Source of the DNA: Platycnemis pennipes
Lineage: Eukaryota > Arthropoda > Insecta > Odonata > Platycnemididae
Assembly: GCA_933228895.1 (NCBI GenBank)
Contig: OW121848.1
Coordinates: 86,447,470-86,511,469 of the forward strand
Direction of reading: 5' to 3'
Length of the DNA stretch: 64,000 nucleotides
In this document: piece after piece, positions 38,789 through 51,480 of the stretch
Layout of the letters: each line of letters opens with the position of its first letter
Numbering within the stretch: the stretch's first letter is position 1
Notes under the pieces: model-generated
Seen by the model: only the letters and a program-made list of their open reading frames with translations
What the model was told of the DNA's origin: nothing
Database searches by the model: none
Position numbers and translations under genes: made by a program

Positions 38789-38970
38789 ATATTTATTTAT
38801 TTATTTATTTACCACTACCGAAAACAGCACCTATGGCCTTTTACATCGGGGGATTGAACAATCAACACATCCCTGTCCTGAGTGGTGAAAAAACCCACTC
38901 AGGCGGGATTCGAACCCGCGACTCTTCGGTTAGCAGGCGAGGACTTAACCACGCCACCACCGGGGCCGGG
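38789..38970 (-). mobile_element. SINE with tRNA-Ser(GCU)-like head and (TAAA)n tail
   Basis: On the minus strand it begins near 38970 with GGCCCCGGTGGTGGCG, followed by the A-box-like TGGTGGCGTGGTTAAG, CTGCTAA where a tRNA-Ser would have its GCU anticodon loop, and a perfect B-box GGGTTCGAATCCC. The acceptor arm is not paired, so it is not a tRNA gene. The body continues through AGTGGGTTTTTTCACCACTC to GGTAGTGG and ends in five TAAA units, seen as TTTA repeats at 38789-38812. A-box, B-box and short A-rich tail together define a SINE. Its body differs from the family at 20568 and 21500. No target duplication was recognised. Confidence 0.85.
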
Positions 38971-39640
38971 ATATATTCATATAATTAAAAGACTAAATGC
39001 GCCAAGCAATTCAGAAGCCTCTTGCTTAGAGAATGATGGTTAAACTGCGAAATATTGCATGGTTCATTTTTAAATTAAGTGTGTCACCGAGTAAATTTCA
39101 GTGTTTAAAATTAACTTACAGATAGCGCGCATATTTTTCTGAGCTATACTAAAGCAAATAATACTTATTTTATTGCATGGTTAAAATGAAAAATACTCAT
39201 AGAAAGCTACTAGAGATCTTTGATCAATGATAATAGTACTAAATACGCTCAATTGAAAACGTATCATGGAAAAACTGATATTCTAACAAAAACAATAAGA
39301 AATATATTTTACTTTCCTGATTCCTGAATTAGACGTAGGGTATTAATGAATACATAGCTTATAATTCAGATGATCATTACCTTTGTTGTACTTGACTTTC
39401 TAAAAGTTCAATCGATAAAGAAAATATTAACAAGGTAAAAGTTCAAAAACCAGAATAAATCATTAGCTGCTGTACTGTAAGGCTGCGTCAGTTTTCAGCT
39501 TGGAATGCATTAATATTTGACGACTTAGTAGAAGGAACATGAGCATTTTTAAGTGATTGGAGACATGAAGGTCCGAAAGGATACACTAGATGACAGAATT
39601 TGGTCCTAAGGTTAAAATCTCTGCCATATCATTCAAGCCT
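38971..39640. other. AT-rich DNA, nothing recognised
   Basis: No long frame or repeat was seen. Confidence 0.5.
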
Positions 39641-40385
39641 TAATCCTCCCTTCTCACATTACGTCCTAAATTAGCCTCTTTAACTTCCTTGCTCCACTCA
39701 GTGCTTACTCTTGCCGCTTCTCCTCGACGGCCTCACACTTCTTATTATGCATGGCCCCATTCTTTACCAGCCTCTCTTCCAGACACACACTCCAGCAAAG
39801 TCCGGGAAGAGGTCGACAAGTTAGTGTTTCCGTTCAGGGATGAGGAGGGATGCAGAGGCGGCACCCAAGATTCGTTAAGGAGAAAAAAGCAAGAAAAGAA
39901 GGAAGAGCGGTGTAAAGATTGAGGACAAGATAGGGAGAGGAGGAGACGAGGGAGAGAAATGGATTTTAAAGCCGACACCTTCGTCGTGTGACGGGAATCT
40001 GTGTTTTTATGCTTCACGAAAAGATCAATCTTCTGTCTCCACGAAACTCGACTCTAATCGAAACCCGACTCCCCCGAAATCGGTTCGGCGTTGATTGAAG
40101 AGCGGAAACTTGGAAATGATGGCGAAGGGGAAGTTGCTCCACGGACGGCCCAAGAGGAAAGGGAAACAGTTAAAGGGGAGGGTGGGTAGGAAAATAAAGG
40201 ACGGGGAAAGCAGCGAAAAGCTGTGCGGAGGAAGTGTTCCTGGTACTCCAGCAAAGAGTAAGTTTAAAGTAGGAACTGGTGAGGAAAAGAGGAGAGTGGG
40301 AGACGAACAAGAGATTGTGCTTCAAGCGTGAAGACGAGGAAGAGGATAGGGATCTTGCTTGACCGATGAGAAAAAGAATAAACGA
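39641..40385. other. Strand-asymmetric island, pyrimidine then purine
   Basis: 39641-39795 is C/T-rich, then 39800-40385 is G/A-rich apart from a mixed CpG-containing stretch at about 39970-40090. Frames up to 114 codons lie on both strands without domains. Confidence 0.65.
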
Positions 40386-43239
40386 TGAGGGCACATAAAC
40401 TACGCATTGGGAAAAATTACAAGGGGGAGTTAGTAAGATCGTTGACACGAACCGGACTCGTATAACGCTGAGCATCGCGGAACATAAAAGAAGCTCCTGC
40501 TCTTGTATCATCATTATGGGGCGATGATTATGGATAAAGCAACACCCGTCGTAAAATGACGAGCATAAACATAATTCATTGTAACGTCGAACTTGTCCTT
40601 GGAAAAATAACGAACTCCGCGTTAATTAAATCGACGAGTTTCCCTTGGTCACGGCTCTTCTGATTCGAAAACATGAAGAAAGAGAGGGGAGTCGAGGAAA
40701 TTGGACGAAGTTTCTTCAAAGCAATTAGGAGGAAACTTAAGTGATGTAAGAGAAGAAGACATAAGTCATGTTGGAAAAATTACAGAACGACTGTAAAATG
40801 AGATCTTCGAAATGGATGGCTTTATTAAGCAGCTCTAAACGAAGTTATGAGGTATGAGGAAAGAATTGAGGAGAACACCATTAGGGAAAGAATGCGAGCA
40901 GATCATAGATGACGAATGGAAACTGTAACTAGCGAAGTGAAGGCTAAAATATTGGGGTACGTTCAGGACTTATTGGAAGGAATCCATTTTTGAAAATAGG
41001 CCTGCCAGGTTGAGTTCGCCAAAATCAATTCTGATCCTCAACAATATTAAAATATCATGAAGGAATTCACATGCCATACATAGGAGTGATACCATAATTA
41101 TAATAACTTTTTGACATTTTTTAATTGAAAGAATAGGAACCATTCCTTAACCATAAACAACATCCGATGATAATACACTTTTAAGAAAATAAGAGGGTTT
41201 TTCTGGTAGAAAACAGATGAAAAGTCTCATACGGCTAGTTAGCGTTCATAAATTGAAGTTAACAGCTTAATTTGAAATATACTGAGCGCTAGATTCCTTG
41301 TAAAGAAATATAATATGCTTAGTCATAGGGAGTCATGATACAATTTAATAGCTGTAATTAATTTATCAATGAAATTTTCATTCTGATATTACATAGCAAG
41401 TAATAATGGTGTCCCGCTTATATTGCAGCCCAACTTAAATCGATATTTTTAGGCTCAAGTTGGTGAAAGAGCTGGCTTACTATAGAACAAAAATTTCATG
41501 ATTTCAAAGGAGCTAAATTAGGGACGACCATTGGCTTCAATTAATCGACATTTCAGGGGGAAACATGCATGAAATTTCACCTTAAGAAGACAAATTTGCG
41601 AAAAAACCAGTCATACTTAAATACTTTCATATGAAATTTATAGTTTTTTCTCTTAAATTCCTTTAATTCTTCACAGCAGTGCATCGTTACTCTAAAGAAA
41701 AAGAGGCCATGATCCATTCTTAAAATCCATCAATATAAATATTCTGAGATTCATTTTCATGATCCATCTCAACTCGAAGGGGACTCCAACAAAATCTCAC
41801 AGACTTTCCTCTGCAAATTGTACATTAATAATCGCGAGAAATAGTGCAGGAATGCTGATGTAGGAACAAATTATTTTCTGCATTTCAGGCACGAATTAAT
41901 ACCACCACTAGATATAATAAAATACCAGAATACGATATATACCGATGCGGCAGCCAAAAGGAGCATCATTGAAGCAAAGAAGTGTTTTTAATTGCTAATT
42001 ATGACCATCACCGCCATTACTATGAAATATTATTGAAAAAAATGCGAGAGATTTTTAAAAATCATAGCGCAGGAATTACAAGAAGAATAACCGATGATAA
42101 TTAATTGAAATTAACACCAGCATCTACACGCATTCATACGAATGGAAAGAGATTTTAAGTGGCTGCTGAGGTGGGACACCGTAGAATACGTCAGAAAAAC
42201 TTAATCTGGATACATTACAACCTACCCCGCACCGTTCCCTTCCTCACTTCTTTAGTACTCAACCACTTTCAAATGGTGACTAAAATATGCAGTATATCCT
42301 TTCCACCACTCCATTATTTTGTTGTTTTTAAGGCTCTGAAAATCGTGGAGAAAAATTCGTTCGTAAAAATTGGAATTATAAAATATTTCTAATATTTTTA
42401 AGCTTTGGTATTCAAATTTCATTATTCAGAAGGCCCACCCATATTAAGTACTTTTGACAGTCAGTGTCAAGTTCATCAATGGATTTCGATCATGCGTAAT
42501 TGCATTAAATGGGTAAATGGGTTATATTATGAAGGTAAAGTCTGCTAAGGAATCCATTATAGGGTTTTTTACAGCATCATGAATAACAAGGCTAAATGTA
42601 AGAGCGATACAAAGTATTTGCTTAATAATACACGCAATACTTTATAATAAATAAATATATAATATAATTTGATTATTTTAATGTAGTTCCAAACGTATAA
42701 AGTTTCACATATTTCCAAGTGATCGACGTACCATCTTACCAAAGGATCTTTTGCTGCATCGCTTGGTCACTCAGGCATTCTATGAAAAATTACAATTGAC
42801 ATAATTGCAATACTACGCATTTTAAATCCAAAGTTATCCCAATATCGTTTGCCACATCTGAAAAATGTAAGTCCGTAAACATGCAAAATTCGTGAATAAC
42901 AATAAATGTGTATTGAAAGGACGCAAGTTATATTTCTGATAAAAAGCAAAGAAATTGACTGCGTTAAAATTCTTGCCTTTCCCCTGCCACGCAATGATTT
43001 CCACGTCTTCAGTTGATAAAGTAAGTGTAGGAATGAATCTGAAAATTTAGGATATCGTCTACAAATACGTTATTTCGAATATTTCCCTACCAATTGTAAG
43101 ACCAGTATTCATTTTGAAGATGACCCGTTTTGCAGTCCTCACATGAATTTCACAAGCGAAGAATACTGTCGAAAACACACCAATGTAAAATAATCGATTA
43201 GTTAGAAAGATAGCGCACTGTAACAACGCAAACACCCGA
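40386..43239. other. AT-rich DNA, nothing recognised
   Basis: The first kilobase keeps a purine bias on the + strand. No dispersed repeat or domain-bearing frame was recognised. Confidence 0.5.
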
Positions 43240-44225
43240 AGGGGTTTGGGAAAGTCAGAAACAAAGAGCGGGCGAGTGAAGGGAGGAAATATGCAAGAAG
43301 TGAAGAATCGCAGGGAAATTAATGGGAAAGGAGAGAGAGGCGGAATCAAGGAGGGGGATTTTTCGCAAAGGAAAATGGACACGGAGGAAAAACAAGCGTA
43401 AGGTCAGAGAAAGGATTGACGAGGAGGGGTTGAGAATAAAAGAGTACGGCAGATGCGCATGTGAGATGGGTCGGCTGCTGCTTGGGCAAGGGTGCCAGTA
43501 GATGCTGAGAATGAGAGAGGACAAAATCAGAGTGGCCGAGGGAGGAAGGTGAGGAGGATTGAAGAAGGATGGAGGAAAGAATACGAGAATAGAGAGGAGA
43601 GAGAGATGGAACAGAAAAGAGTCCACAAGTGAGATGTGAAAGATTGATGAGTGTAGGGTGGCGTATCTTTGCCTCCCGAAGCTATTCGAGAAGAGCCCTC
43701 CTACTCCCCTCATTAATGCCACCCTCCCCCCTTGCATCCATCCTACTCCCTCCCTACCTCCCAACTACCAAGTAAACGCCGCCCTCTGTCCGCTACTCCT
43801 ACCATCGTCTCAGGCTCCCCTAGTTCTCACCCTCCTTTCAATTTCCCATAATACCCTCCCCGCCTCCTTTCCTTTTTTTTCTTTCACTCTTTCCTTCCCC
43901 TCACCCCCTTCCATAATCTCGACCTCATCCCCTCTCACCCTTCTCCTCCTCCTCACAGCCCACCTCAAGGCTTCTCTTTCGGAATAAAGACGAGAGGAAG
44001 ATTACTCGAGGAAAAAAATAATATTAAACAAAAAAACGGGGCAGGCACAGAAAGTAATACGTGGATGAAAGGCCTTTCCCTCGATGCCTGCTTGCTACGA
44101 GAAGGATGATACGCTTCCTTCGGTGCCTTTATTTTTAACTTTACCTGCCCCGCCCCTTTCCGTATCCTCTTTCTTCCCCTTCACTCCCCATCTTCCTCCC
44201 TATACAAATGCGGCCCTATTTTCAC
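43240..44225. other. Strand-asymmetric island, purine then pyrimidine
   Basis: 43240-43645 is G/A-rich and 43660-43985 C/T-rich, with a switch of about 20 bases. A second pyrimidine tract follows at 44090-44215. The 169-codon minus frame at 43255-43764 is Ser/Pro/Phe/Leu-rich low-complexity sequence and not called as a gene. Confidence 0.7.
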
Positions 44226-44758
44226 TATTCCTTCAGAACCATTTAAATTTAGTACCCATCGATGCGTGTTAACCTCATTCAAAGCACGACAACATCCTCT
44301 CCCCTTGTGATCGGTTAGAATGAGTGAATCGTGGCAAGAATTCTTTTGTACCCCAGTGATTTTACCCAGATATTAGATCAACTTAAGTGTTGATCATATA
44401 ACTTACATGGAGAGGCAATTGCACCAATGAATCATTAGGCTCTAAAAGTATTATGTTCTTCATCTGCGAATTACGAATCCATAGGGTAATTGCATGCTAT
44501 CAGTATTCATATAATTTTTAGGTACATCTACTTAGAAAAATATTCTGATGTGTTCCAAAAGCTATACTGTTTTGCTTGGAGATGATTGAACAAACACGAT
44601 TATAGTAGAGTATATAAACGGAGGAAATACATGTATACCTAAATCATTACATTTACTAATTCCTTAATTTAAAAATGGGCTAAATAATGATGCATAAGTA
44701 CTTGAATAAGATTAACAACTTTGGTTTAAATTACATCTGAGGCCTCCGCGGTGATTAT
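44226..44758. other. AT-rich DNA, nothing recognised
   Basis: No feature was seen up to the start of the inverted repeat pair. Confidence 0.5.
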
Positions 44759-44873
44759 GCTTAATAATGGCTTTCGGGCGTTCCTCCACGTCATGGCGTC
44801 TTTTGGCGAAAACAGTTTCTCCAGCCATACTGCTTGCGTCTTCAGGTCTGATGTGACAATGCGTCGATTCTTG
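44759..44873 (-). repeat. Left member of a dispersed inverted repeat pair
   Basis: Read on the minus strand it runs CAAGAATCGACGCAT, CCTGAAGACGC, GTATGGCTGGAGAAACTG, GAGGAACGCC and CCATTATTAA. The same blocks occur in the same order on the + strand at 47109-47216, with the block between GAAACTG and GAGGAAC diverged. It is probably a non-coding end of a retroelement or the end of the whole 2.4-kb block; the family is unknown. Confidence 0.75.
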
Positions 44874-47108
44874 ACCAATCAGAGCCAAGCTAGGGGTCTC
44901 ATCATACTGATATAATATAAAAATTGTGTCTGTCTGCCAATATATGTTACCAATCTTCTCAAATATTAATGAACCGATTGAGCTGAAATGTTGTACGATT
45001 ATAGCGTATACACTAGAAGGTGTTATAGGCTATATAAAAAAGTCTCAGGGCCGGGTTCGATTCCTGGCGCCAATTATGAATTTACATTGGAACAAATTGA
45101 CTTTTTCAATATATGGTAGCGCAAGAGTTTTTTCTTTCGCTCCATAAAATAACTAAATATTAATCGATTTCTTTCATTCTTTCTGTATTCAATGGGAAAG
45201 AATTTAAACTTCATCATTATTTCAAATTATTTACACTTTGTTCTCGAGGTTTCTGGGCAATGTGTAATTTACATTAAAATTTACTGTTTTTTTCGGTTCT
45301 TTTCCGAGCGTTTCTAAGGCCTTTGGCATTGTCGTCTCCGAAATGAAAACATCGTTGATGCTTAAACAGTTCGTCATAGAGGGATGCCGTAAACTGAATT
45401 ATGCTTTTTGCGAGGTTGTAGGAAGTTACTGAAGGCATTGTAGGCTATTCGTGAAGCAAGGTCAGCCATATTTTTCCGCACAAAAATACGTGCTGACTGC
45501 TAACGGTACTCAATGATTTAGAAATTTGCATGCGGTTAAAATTAGGAGCATTTAAATGAATGCTTCAGCGGTGTTCAACTTTTGAACTTTTTTTTTTTAA
45601 TATCTTTACGGGTTCGTGCATTTGAGCCAAACTGGGACATGAAAGGAAGAGATGGAACGCTTTCGGAATCGTCTTCGATGAAGATAGCTTGAGATTTGAG
45701 AACGTTTAACAAAAACCAGGGAATTAAATCCATATCCCAACTGAGCATAATGTCTCATTACGTATCCGTGGGATGTTCATTGATGCCATTGTAATGATGC
45801 TAAAATATTTCGCCGAAAGCGATGCCGTAAACGGCATTGTTCCTTTCGTGAAGATACTGAAAGGTACAAAAAGAGGTATCGCAGCTAATTCTTGAATCTA
45901 GATCGGCCATTTCATTCGGAAAAATCATACGGACTTGCTTTTCGCGTTACTCCCAGATCAAATAGGTATGCATTCGGTAAAACTAAAAGTATTTAAATTA
46001 AAGTTTCTGCGGGGTTCAAAATGTTTATATTTTATTGATATACAATATTCCCGAGTGAACCGCTTTCAATATTGTTGTCTTTTGAGACGCATGAAAGTGA
46101 TAAAAAACTTAAATGAAGCCTAGTAAAAAATAAGAGCAGCAAGATGAAAAACATATGGTAAAGTTATAGGTCAATATACAGTAGAATGCGTGAATATACG
46201 TAACCGAGCGACAAATGCCTGATTTAAGTAGGCTAAATCTATACTAGGTAATAAGATTAGAATTTACTCTAACATATTGAAAGGTAGGTACTAAAAGAGA
46301 TATCGCAACTAATTGGTGAATCTAGATCGTCCATTCCATTCGGCAATATCATTCGAGCTTACTTTTCGCGCTACTCCCTGACCAAAAGGTTTACTTTCGG
46401 AAAAACTAAAAATATATTGTAAAATAGCTATGCGTCAAATATACAGTAGAAGGTTCAAATATATGCAACCGAACGACAAGTACCTGCTTTAAGTAGTCTA
46501 AATCTGTACTAGGTGATAAGACAAGATTTTACTCTAATTGGAATGAAATGCATTAATACCTATTCGTAGGAAGTTCATTGACTCCATTCTCATGAAGTTG
46601 GAGGATTGAGGCAAACATAACACATAAAAGGCCAGAGAAAAAATATTTTGCCGAAAAGGTGGGTGCTACCATTCCGAAAAACCCGAATCTGGCCTCATTG
46701 TCAAGAATAGACAAGCCGACATTCGTATTCACCCTCCCTTCTTACCCCTTGTATCTTCTGGCCTGAAAGTTTCTAAATAATATTCTTAATTTTGTAAAGG
46801 CCCAGGTGAGTTCAGGCAGTAATTATATCTTTACATTGGTTTAAATTATATTTACTGTTTCGATAGTGACTTGGATCCGTAGCTAACGCCACAACACAAG
46901 TTTGTTAAAATTTCTTGATGCAATTTGTAATTTTTATATTTCTCCCTCCCATTGAATTTCATCCGTCACCTTCTTGTATATTATAAGACAATGAATAGAA
47001 CGTCTCTACGGCTGTATGCAATGCAAAATTGAAGAACAAAATATCACCAAAGTCTTACGAATACGGTTTTGGTTATTTTTTTCTTCAATTTTGAGCATAT
47101 AAGATGGC
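44874..47108. repeat. Block of diverged repeated modules between inverted ends
   Basis: 45858-45995 and 46278-46416 share AAAGGTA, AAAAGAG.TATCGCA.CTAATT, GAATCTAGATCG, CATTCGG and AACTAAAA. 46160-46272 and 46420-46541 share ATATACAGTAGAA, CGACAA, CTAAATCT, TACTAGGT and TTTACTCTAA. A third, weaker relative lies near 45440-45560. Near 45048-45073 GGGTTCGATTCC matches a tRNA B-box, but with no A-box or SINE body. 44905-44990 carries TGTCTGTCTG and AACCGATTGAGCTGAAATG, a wording common at the ends of insect repeats. No coding domain was found. Confidence 0.6.
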
Positions 47109-47216
47109 CAAGAATCGACGCATAGTCAATTCAGTCCTGAAGACGCCAGGAGTATGGCTGGAGAAACTGTTGTCACTGATATTAACGTTGAGGAACGCCG
47201 GAAAACCATTATTAAC
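47109..47216 (+). repeat. Right member of the dispersed inverted repeat pair
   Basis: Contains CAAGAATCGACGCAT, TCCTGAAGACGCCAG, AGTATGGCTGGAGAAACTG, GAGGAACGCC and CCATTATTAAC, matching 44759-44873 on the opposite strand. Within it GCCA and TGGC around GGAGTA can pair just before GAGAAAC. Confidence 0.75.
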
Positions 47217-50200
47217 AACAATTATTATTTTAAATGAGTTCCGCCTGTAAATAAGTTACTCTAGTCGTGCAATTTTTATTGACCTCTCTATAAGGACTCA
47301 GACCTGAAGTACTTGACAAATTAGGACATTTTCACGGCTTACGTGGAGTAGTTTAACTAACTTGGTCATACCTGAAGGTCTGGTCGCCTTCCAGGCCACA
47401 ATTATACAGCTAAAAAAATAAAATGGCTCCTCAACTTTGGCTGGAGAAATAAAGCAAGCGCAAGACCAACCTACCATAAAAGCTTAGAAAATTCTCTGGA
47501 ATCAGGATTCAATTACACTATGTTTTTAAATGGTGGTATATTTAATGTTGTGAAATCAATTTCACATGTCCGGCGATAGGTCCTCAGACGCTTCGGGGAA
47601 AATAGATCTGTCGAAACTCCATTGGAATCTGGAATTCATGTTATACCTTAAGTAACAATCGATGATTCTTAATATAGGAAGATATACTTTTAGCAATTAC
47701 AATGATTCCAATAGACGAATAAGCTATACAATTGTTAGAGAAAATACTTATATAAGAATTTTTGGAGAAGGTTTGGTTTGGAGTTGGAACTGCTGATATG
47801 ACATATTGGTGCATGGTTTTGACTGCCTGTCCAGACCTCATACGTGAATATGACCTCCATATTATACAATTTTAAGTCAAATGTAACCTCTTTCAATGAA
47901 ACTAGTATTAGTTTTTAAGATTTAAGCGTTTGTTAATGATGAAACCATCTCGAGCTTCTTCCGTCAAGAGAAGGGAATGTTATCGTAGGCGTGTTGACTT
48001 CCTATGACCATGGTATTTCATTATACTGTCGTTAAAATGGTGGAGTTGAGTGAAAAACCATTCTACAGATCGAGAGCATTCATTATTTAATGCCTCTCGT
48101 TCTCACTTTTCATTACCATTACGAGAAAATGTATGAAATGACTTTTAGGACCTATTTCCATGGGGAAGAGAGGAGGATGCGGCGTTAGACTAAGCGATAG
48201 ATTCGGGCTATTGAACCTTTGTAGAAAGGTTATGCCACTTAAAAGACTCACATACCTTAGCTTCTGCTTCACTTTTTTGCTGTCCCAAGCGTATTTTATT
48301 AATTTTACGCTGATCAGTTGCCTTCGTCGAAAGATACGGAGTCGGGCATAATATCTTTCGCTTCTCGGAAAGACATGAGAAATCCGCAATCCGCGAAGAA
48401 CAAGGGTTTTAAACATGAGAGGAAACACAGGTTATTTAAACATGAATTTGAGAAGGCGAGGTTTACGCACTATACTGCGTGATGCATGTTACCGGTAAAA
48501 CCAGGAAACACCTACCTACTTAAAAAGCGCACATACTCATATCTTTGTGTTTCGTAATTCCTCCCCAGAGTAGGGAAATCGACAGTGTTGTATTTCAGAA
48601 GGACGTTCTCATTCAGGTTATTAGTATAAAATTATTTTTTTCCATTTCTGCGTTCTCGAAGGTCCGCTAAACGGAGGAGAGTTGTTTCTGTCGACGCTTG
48701 GGTTGGAATGATTACCAAACGTAGAGTGTTCTTAGTTCTACGCATATCAAATAGTCTCGTCCCAGGATGGCTATCTGTTTCAGCATTAATAGTGGCTATG
48801 GAGTTCAGGGCAAGGGATGCAGACAAGTTGTTTTTGCCGGATTAAAGATTAACTGTGCATAGGCTAAAGCATGTGGATGCCATTGAACCTTACGCGTTTG
48901 ACTGATAAATCAGCTTATTAAATTCACTTAACATATTCGTCATGGAACACTGATTTTAATATTTTTCCATTTCTCCTTCTATTGGAGCAATTTAATCACG
49001 CAGTGTTAAAAAGGCACGAAGTACATATATTCTCGCAGTCAGCATGAACATTTTTATTAATAGCATCATACGTCACCTCGTTCTGAGGTAGTACTTTTCT
49101 TATTAAAGAGCCAAGTACTCAATTTCTTTTTACCCATGTCCAACGGATACAAAGCTAGTACTCAACCTAAGCAACTCAAGGATCCCCGTTTTTATTATAA
49201 CTCTGAAGAATTTAATGGCTAGTTGGTACAGGCTGCTGCCATACGTAAATCTTGATAGCTAACTTTACCCCCAGTAATTCTGCAATTCCTCTGCTTTATT
49301 AAAAGTGGTGGTTATGGGTTATAATGACATAAGTGGCGCCTAAAAGTAATTCAGCAAATTTTTATTTATTTTTGAACTGCTTCTTCTGTCATTTTTGAAC
49401 AAGTTCTCATTTGCTGAAGTCTCGAGTTAATGACGGATATAAAAATGATGTTTGAAAGCACGATATGTGGGGATGACGCAAACTTTCATTGCATGTATAA
49501 GAGTTATTCCTCTCGTTAATATTGCTGCAGTTAATTTTTATATATTACATCCGGCTAAAATATAAACTTTTAATTTAATCCGCCGATAGGTGTACATTTA
49601 ACGGTGTGGAAAAAATTCATGAAATATTATGTCGGACTAAAAACTTATCAATCAAAACAACCTCATGGTTATAAAAGCTTATTTATCCTCTACAGTCATT
49701 TGCGTAACAAAGCTTACATGTCACATGGATATGACGGCTGATGGGGTGGCGAAATAAAATGAAAAGAGGAAAAAGCTAAATTGCTTTAATTTCATAAAAT
49801 CTCCTAATGCCTGCGTCATTCCATGAATTATTTGATACCGACATACAAGGCAAAGGGAATGACAAGAGGGAAAGTTATCGATGGAGATACGTGAAAAAAT
49901 ATTACCTCAATCATTTCGGGAACCTTTGGTGAAATTCATGCAAATGTTGATTGCCGAATCAAATTATGTGTTCACTGTACTTGGTATCGCAACAACGTAT
50001 TCACACGGAAAAATACTTACGTTTTCCAATCCTATGTACCTAATTATGATAATTACTTTGAATGAACAATAATTTGCTGGCGGGAAATTTGCCTTTTAAC
50101 GAGGATATTTAGTCCCGAGTCTCATGACAAGATATTAATATATCAAAAATTTTAGCCCAAAACACCCTTTCTTGAGAGGCAACATGAACGTGTTGAACAC

Positions 50201-50674
50201 TTCACCGTAGCATTATTTATCACATTAGTGTACCACATTTCCCTCGTCGCGAGAAATACCGGTTACATAAAATACAAGTTTACATGGCCTGTTAAATATA
50301 AAACCATGTACCTTACGGATTAATGCTCTCATTGCCACGCGAATCCTTTAGAATATATAACAAGTATTTTTTGAATGTGTGGCCGCAGTCTTTGTTTTTA
50401 AATCAATAGGTAGTAAAACATTTTACTCATAAAAGAATCTTTACCATAGTAGGTAGCGGATTATTATAAAAACTCAAAGAAAAATAGATTTATGGGTTTG
50501 AATCTTACCTGGGATGCTTTTTCAATGTGGATATATGTGTCTCTCGTGGAGCAGCAAGAAAATTTCACAAAAACAAAATAGTTAAGTCTGGCTAATTTTT
50601 GGCAAGCGATTACGTCATGGCAATATACCCTCAATGTTTTTCCATTAGTTTTTGTTAACAGCTCTACATATTAT
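47217..50674. other. AT-rich DNA, nothing recognised
   Basis: Frames up to 113 codons (48087-48428, minus) have no recognisable domain. No dispersed repeat was recognised by eye. Confidence 0.5.
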
Positions 50675-50777
50675 AAAATTTTTAACAGGCAAAATCCCTT
50701 TCTTGAATTTACCGATATCGATTTACTCGATTTAAAAATTTTTGACAGACAAAAACCTTTTCTTGTATTTACCGATA
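50675..50777 (+). repeat. Two-copy direct repeat, 43-bp unit, 60-bp spacing
   Basis: 50675-50717 and 50735-50777 differ at about five positions. Both start AAAATTTTT, contain ACAG.CAAAA and end TTTACCGATA. This is a small local duplication in unique DNA with no visible function. Confidence 0.85.
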
Positions 50778-51081
50778 GGTTATAATTGTTAATGGATATA
50801 TTTTCTGTGAGAGTGTAAACCAGGAACCTTGCTTTTTAAATAATGTGTGGATATTGTATGAAATACAGTTTTGCACAAGTCATAAACCTATCAGGAAAAT
50901 TTTCCAGCCTTACGTAAATAATTCTATAGTTTTTCCTTTTTTACTTGTTGAAAACGACACAGCTTAAGAATACTGCCTGTAAATAGTGGTAGACTAGACG
51001 TTTTAATTTCATCGTCATCATCCCCGTTGCTGATGTCAGGGGAGGAGGCTGACTACTTACGTCATTTTCTTTATCCATGAT

Positions 51082-51120
51082 TGGCGCATAGGTGGCAATG
51101 GTGGCGCATAGGTGGCATTT
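51082..51120 (+). repeat. Two-copy 20-bp tandem repeat
   Basis: The unit TGGCGCATAGGTGGCA appears at 51082-51097 and 51102-51117, twenty bases apart. Confidence 0.85.
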
Positions 51121-51310
51121 TGGCAATTTAGGATAAATCTTGAGAAACCCTGCATCGGCTAAACCAGTTTGTAGCCTATGGCATCAAGGGATCCCCAATT
51201 AAAATTTCACTCGTTTGACGGAGCATTAAACTTGAAGCAATTAATTAGCTATCCCACTGAAAAACGTTTTGTAAATATATACTTCCAATGTTACATCATA
51301 TTAGGTCTAC

Positions 51311-51480
51311 AATCCTAGGATTGGTTTGCACAGCCTATCACTTGATTATTCTATCGGCCAACCTAACGTAATTTTTATCATTTACATCCTTCACAACTTG
51401 CTCCATATATACCATACGAGGGCTACCTTTTCCATTCTTCCCGTTCACTTCTCCCTCGACGATTGCCTTAATTAGGCCTT
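51311..51480 (-). pseudogene. LINE reverse transcriptase C-terminal fragment
   Basis: The minus strand translates to VNGKNGKGSPRM, VYMEQVVKDV and KNYVRLADRI, followed by a stop, with AVQTNPR beyond it. This is the C-terminal tail common to endonuclease/reverse transcriptase LINE proteins of arthropods. A sister fragment with the same order lies at 63348-63507. Compared with that copy it lacks three residues after KNYV and has TGA TAG where Trp-Arg or similar residues stood. It is a 5'-truncated dead copy, as is usual for LINE insertions. The clade was not determined. Confidence 0.75.

Noticed and set aside
38898..38970. Possible tRNA-Ser gene
   Set aside because: The acceptor stem is not paired and the sequence continues into a SINE body and (TAAA)n tail.
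43255..43764. 169-codon minus-strand frame
   Set aside because: It is the complement of a purine tract giving Ser/Phe/Leu/Pro-rich sequence; not credible as a gene.
45858..46541. Possible CRISPR-like array from repeated modules
   Set aside because: The repeats are long, diverged, few and irregularly spaced in a eukaryotic context; they are duplicated modules, not direct repeats with spacers.
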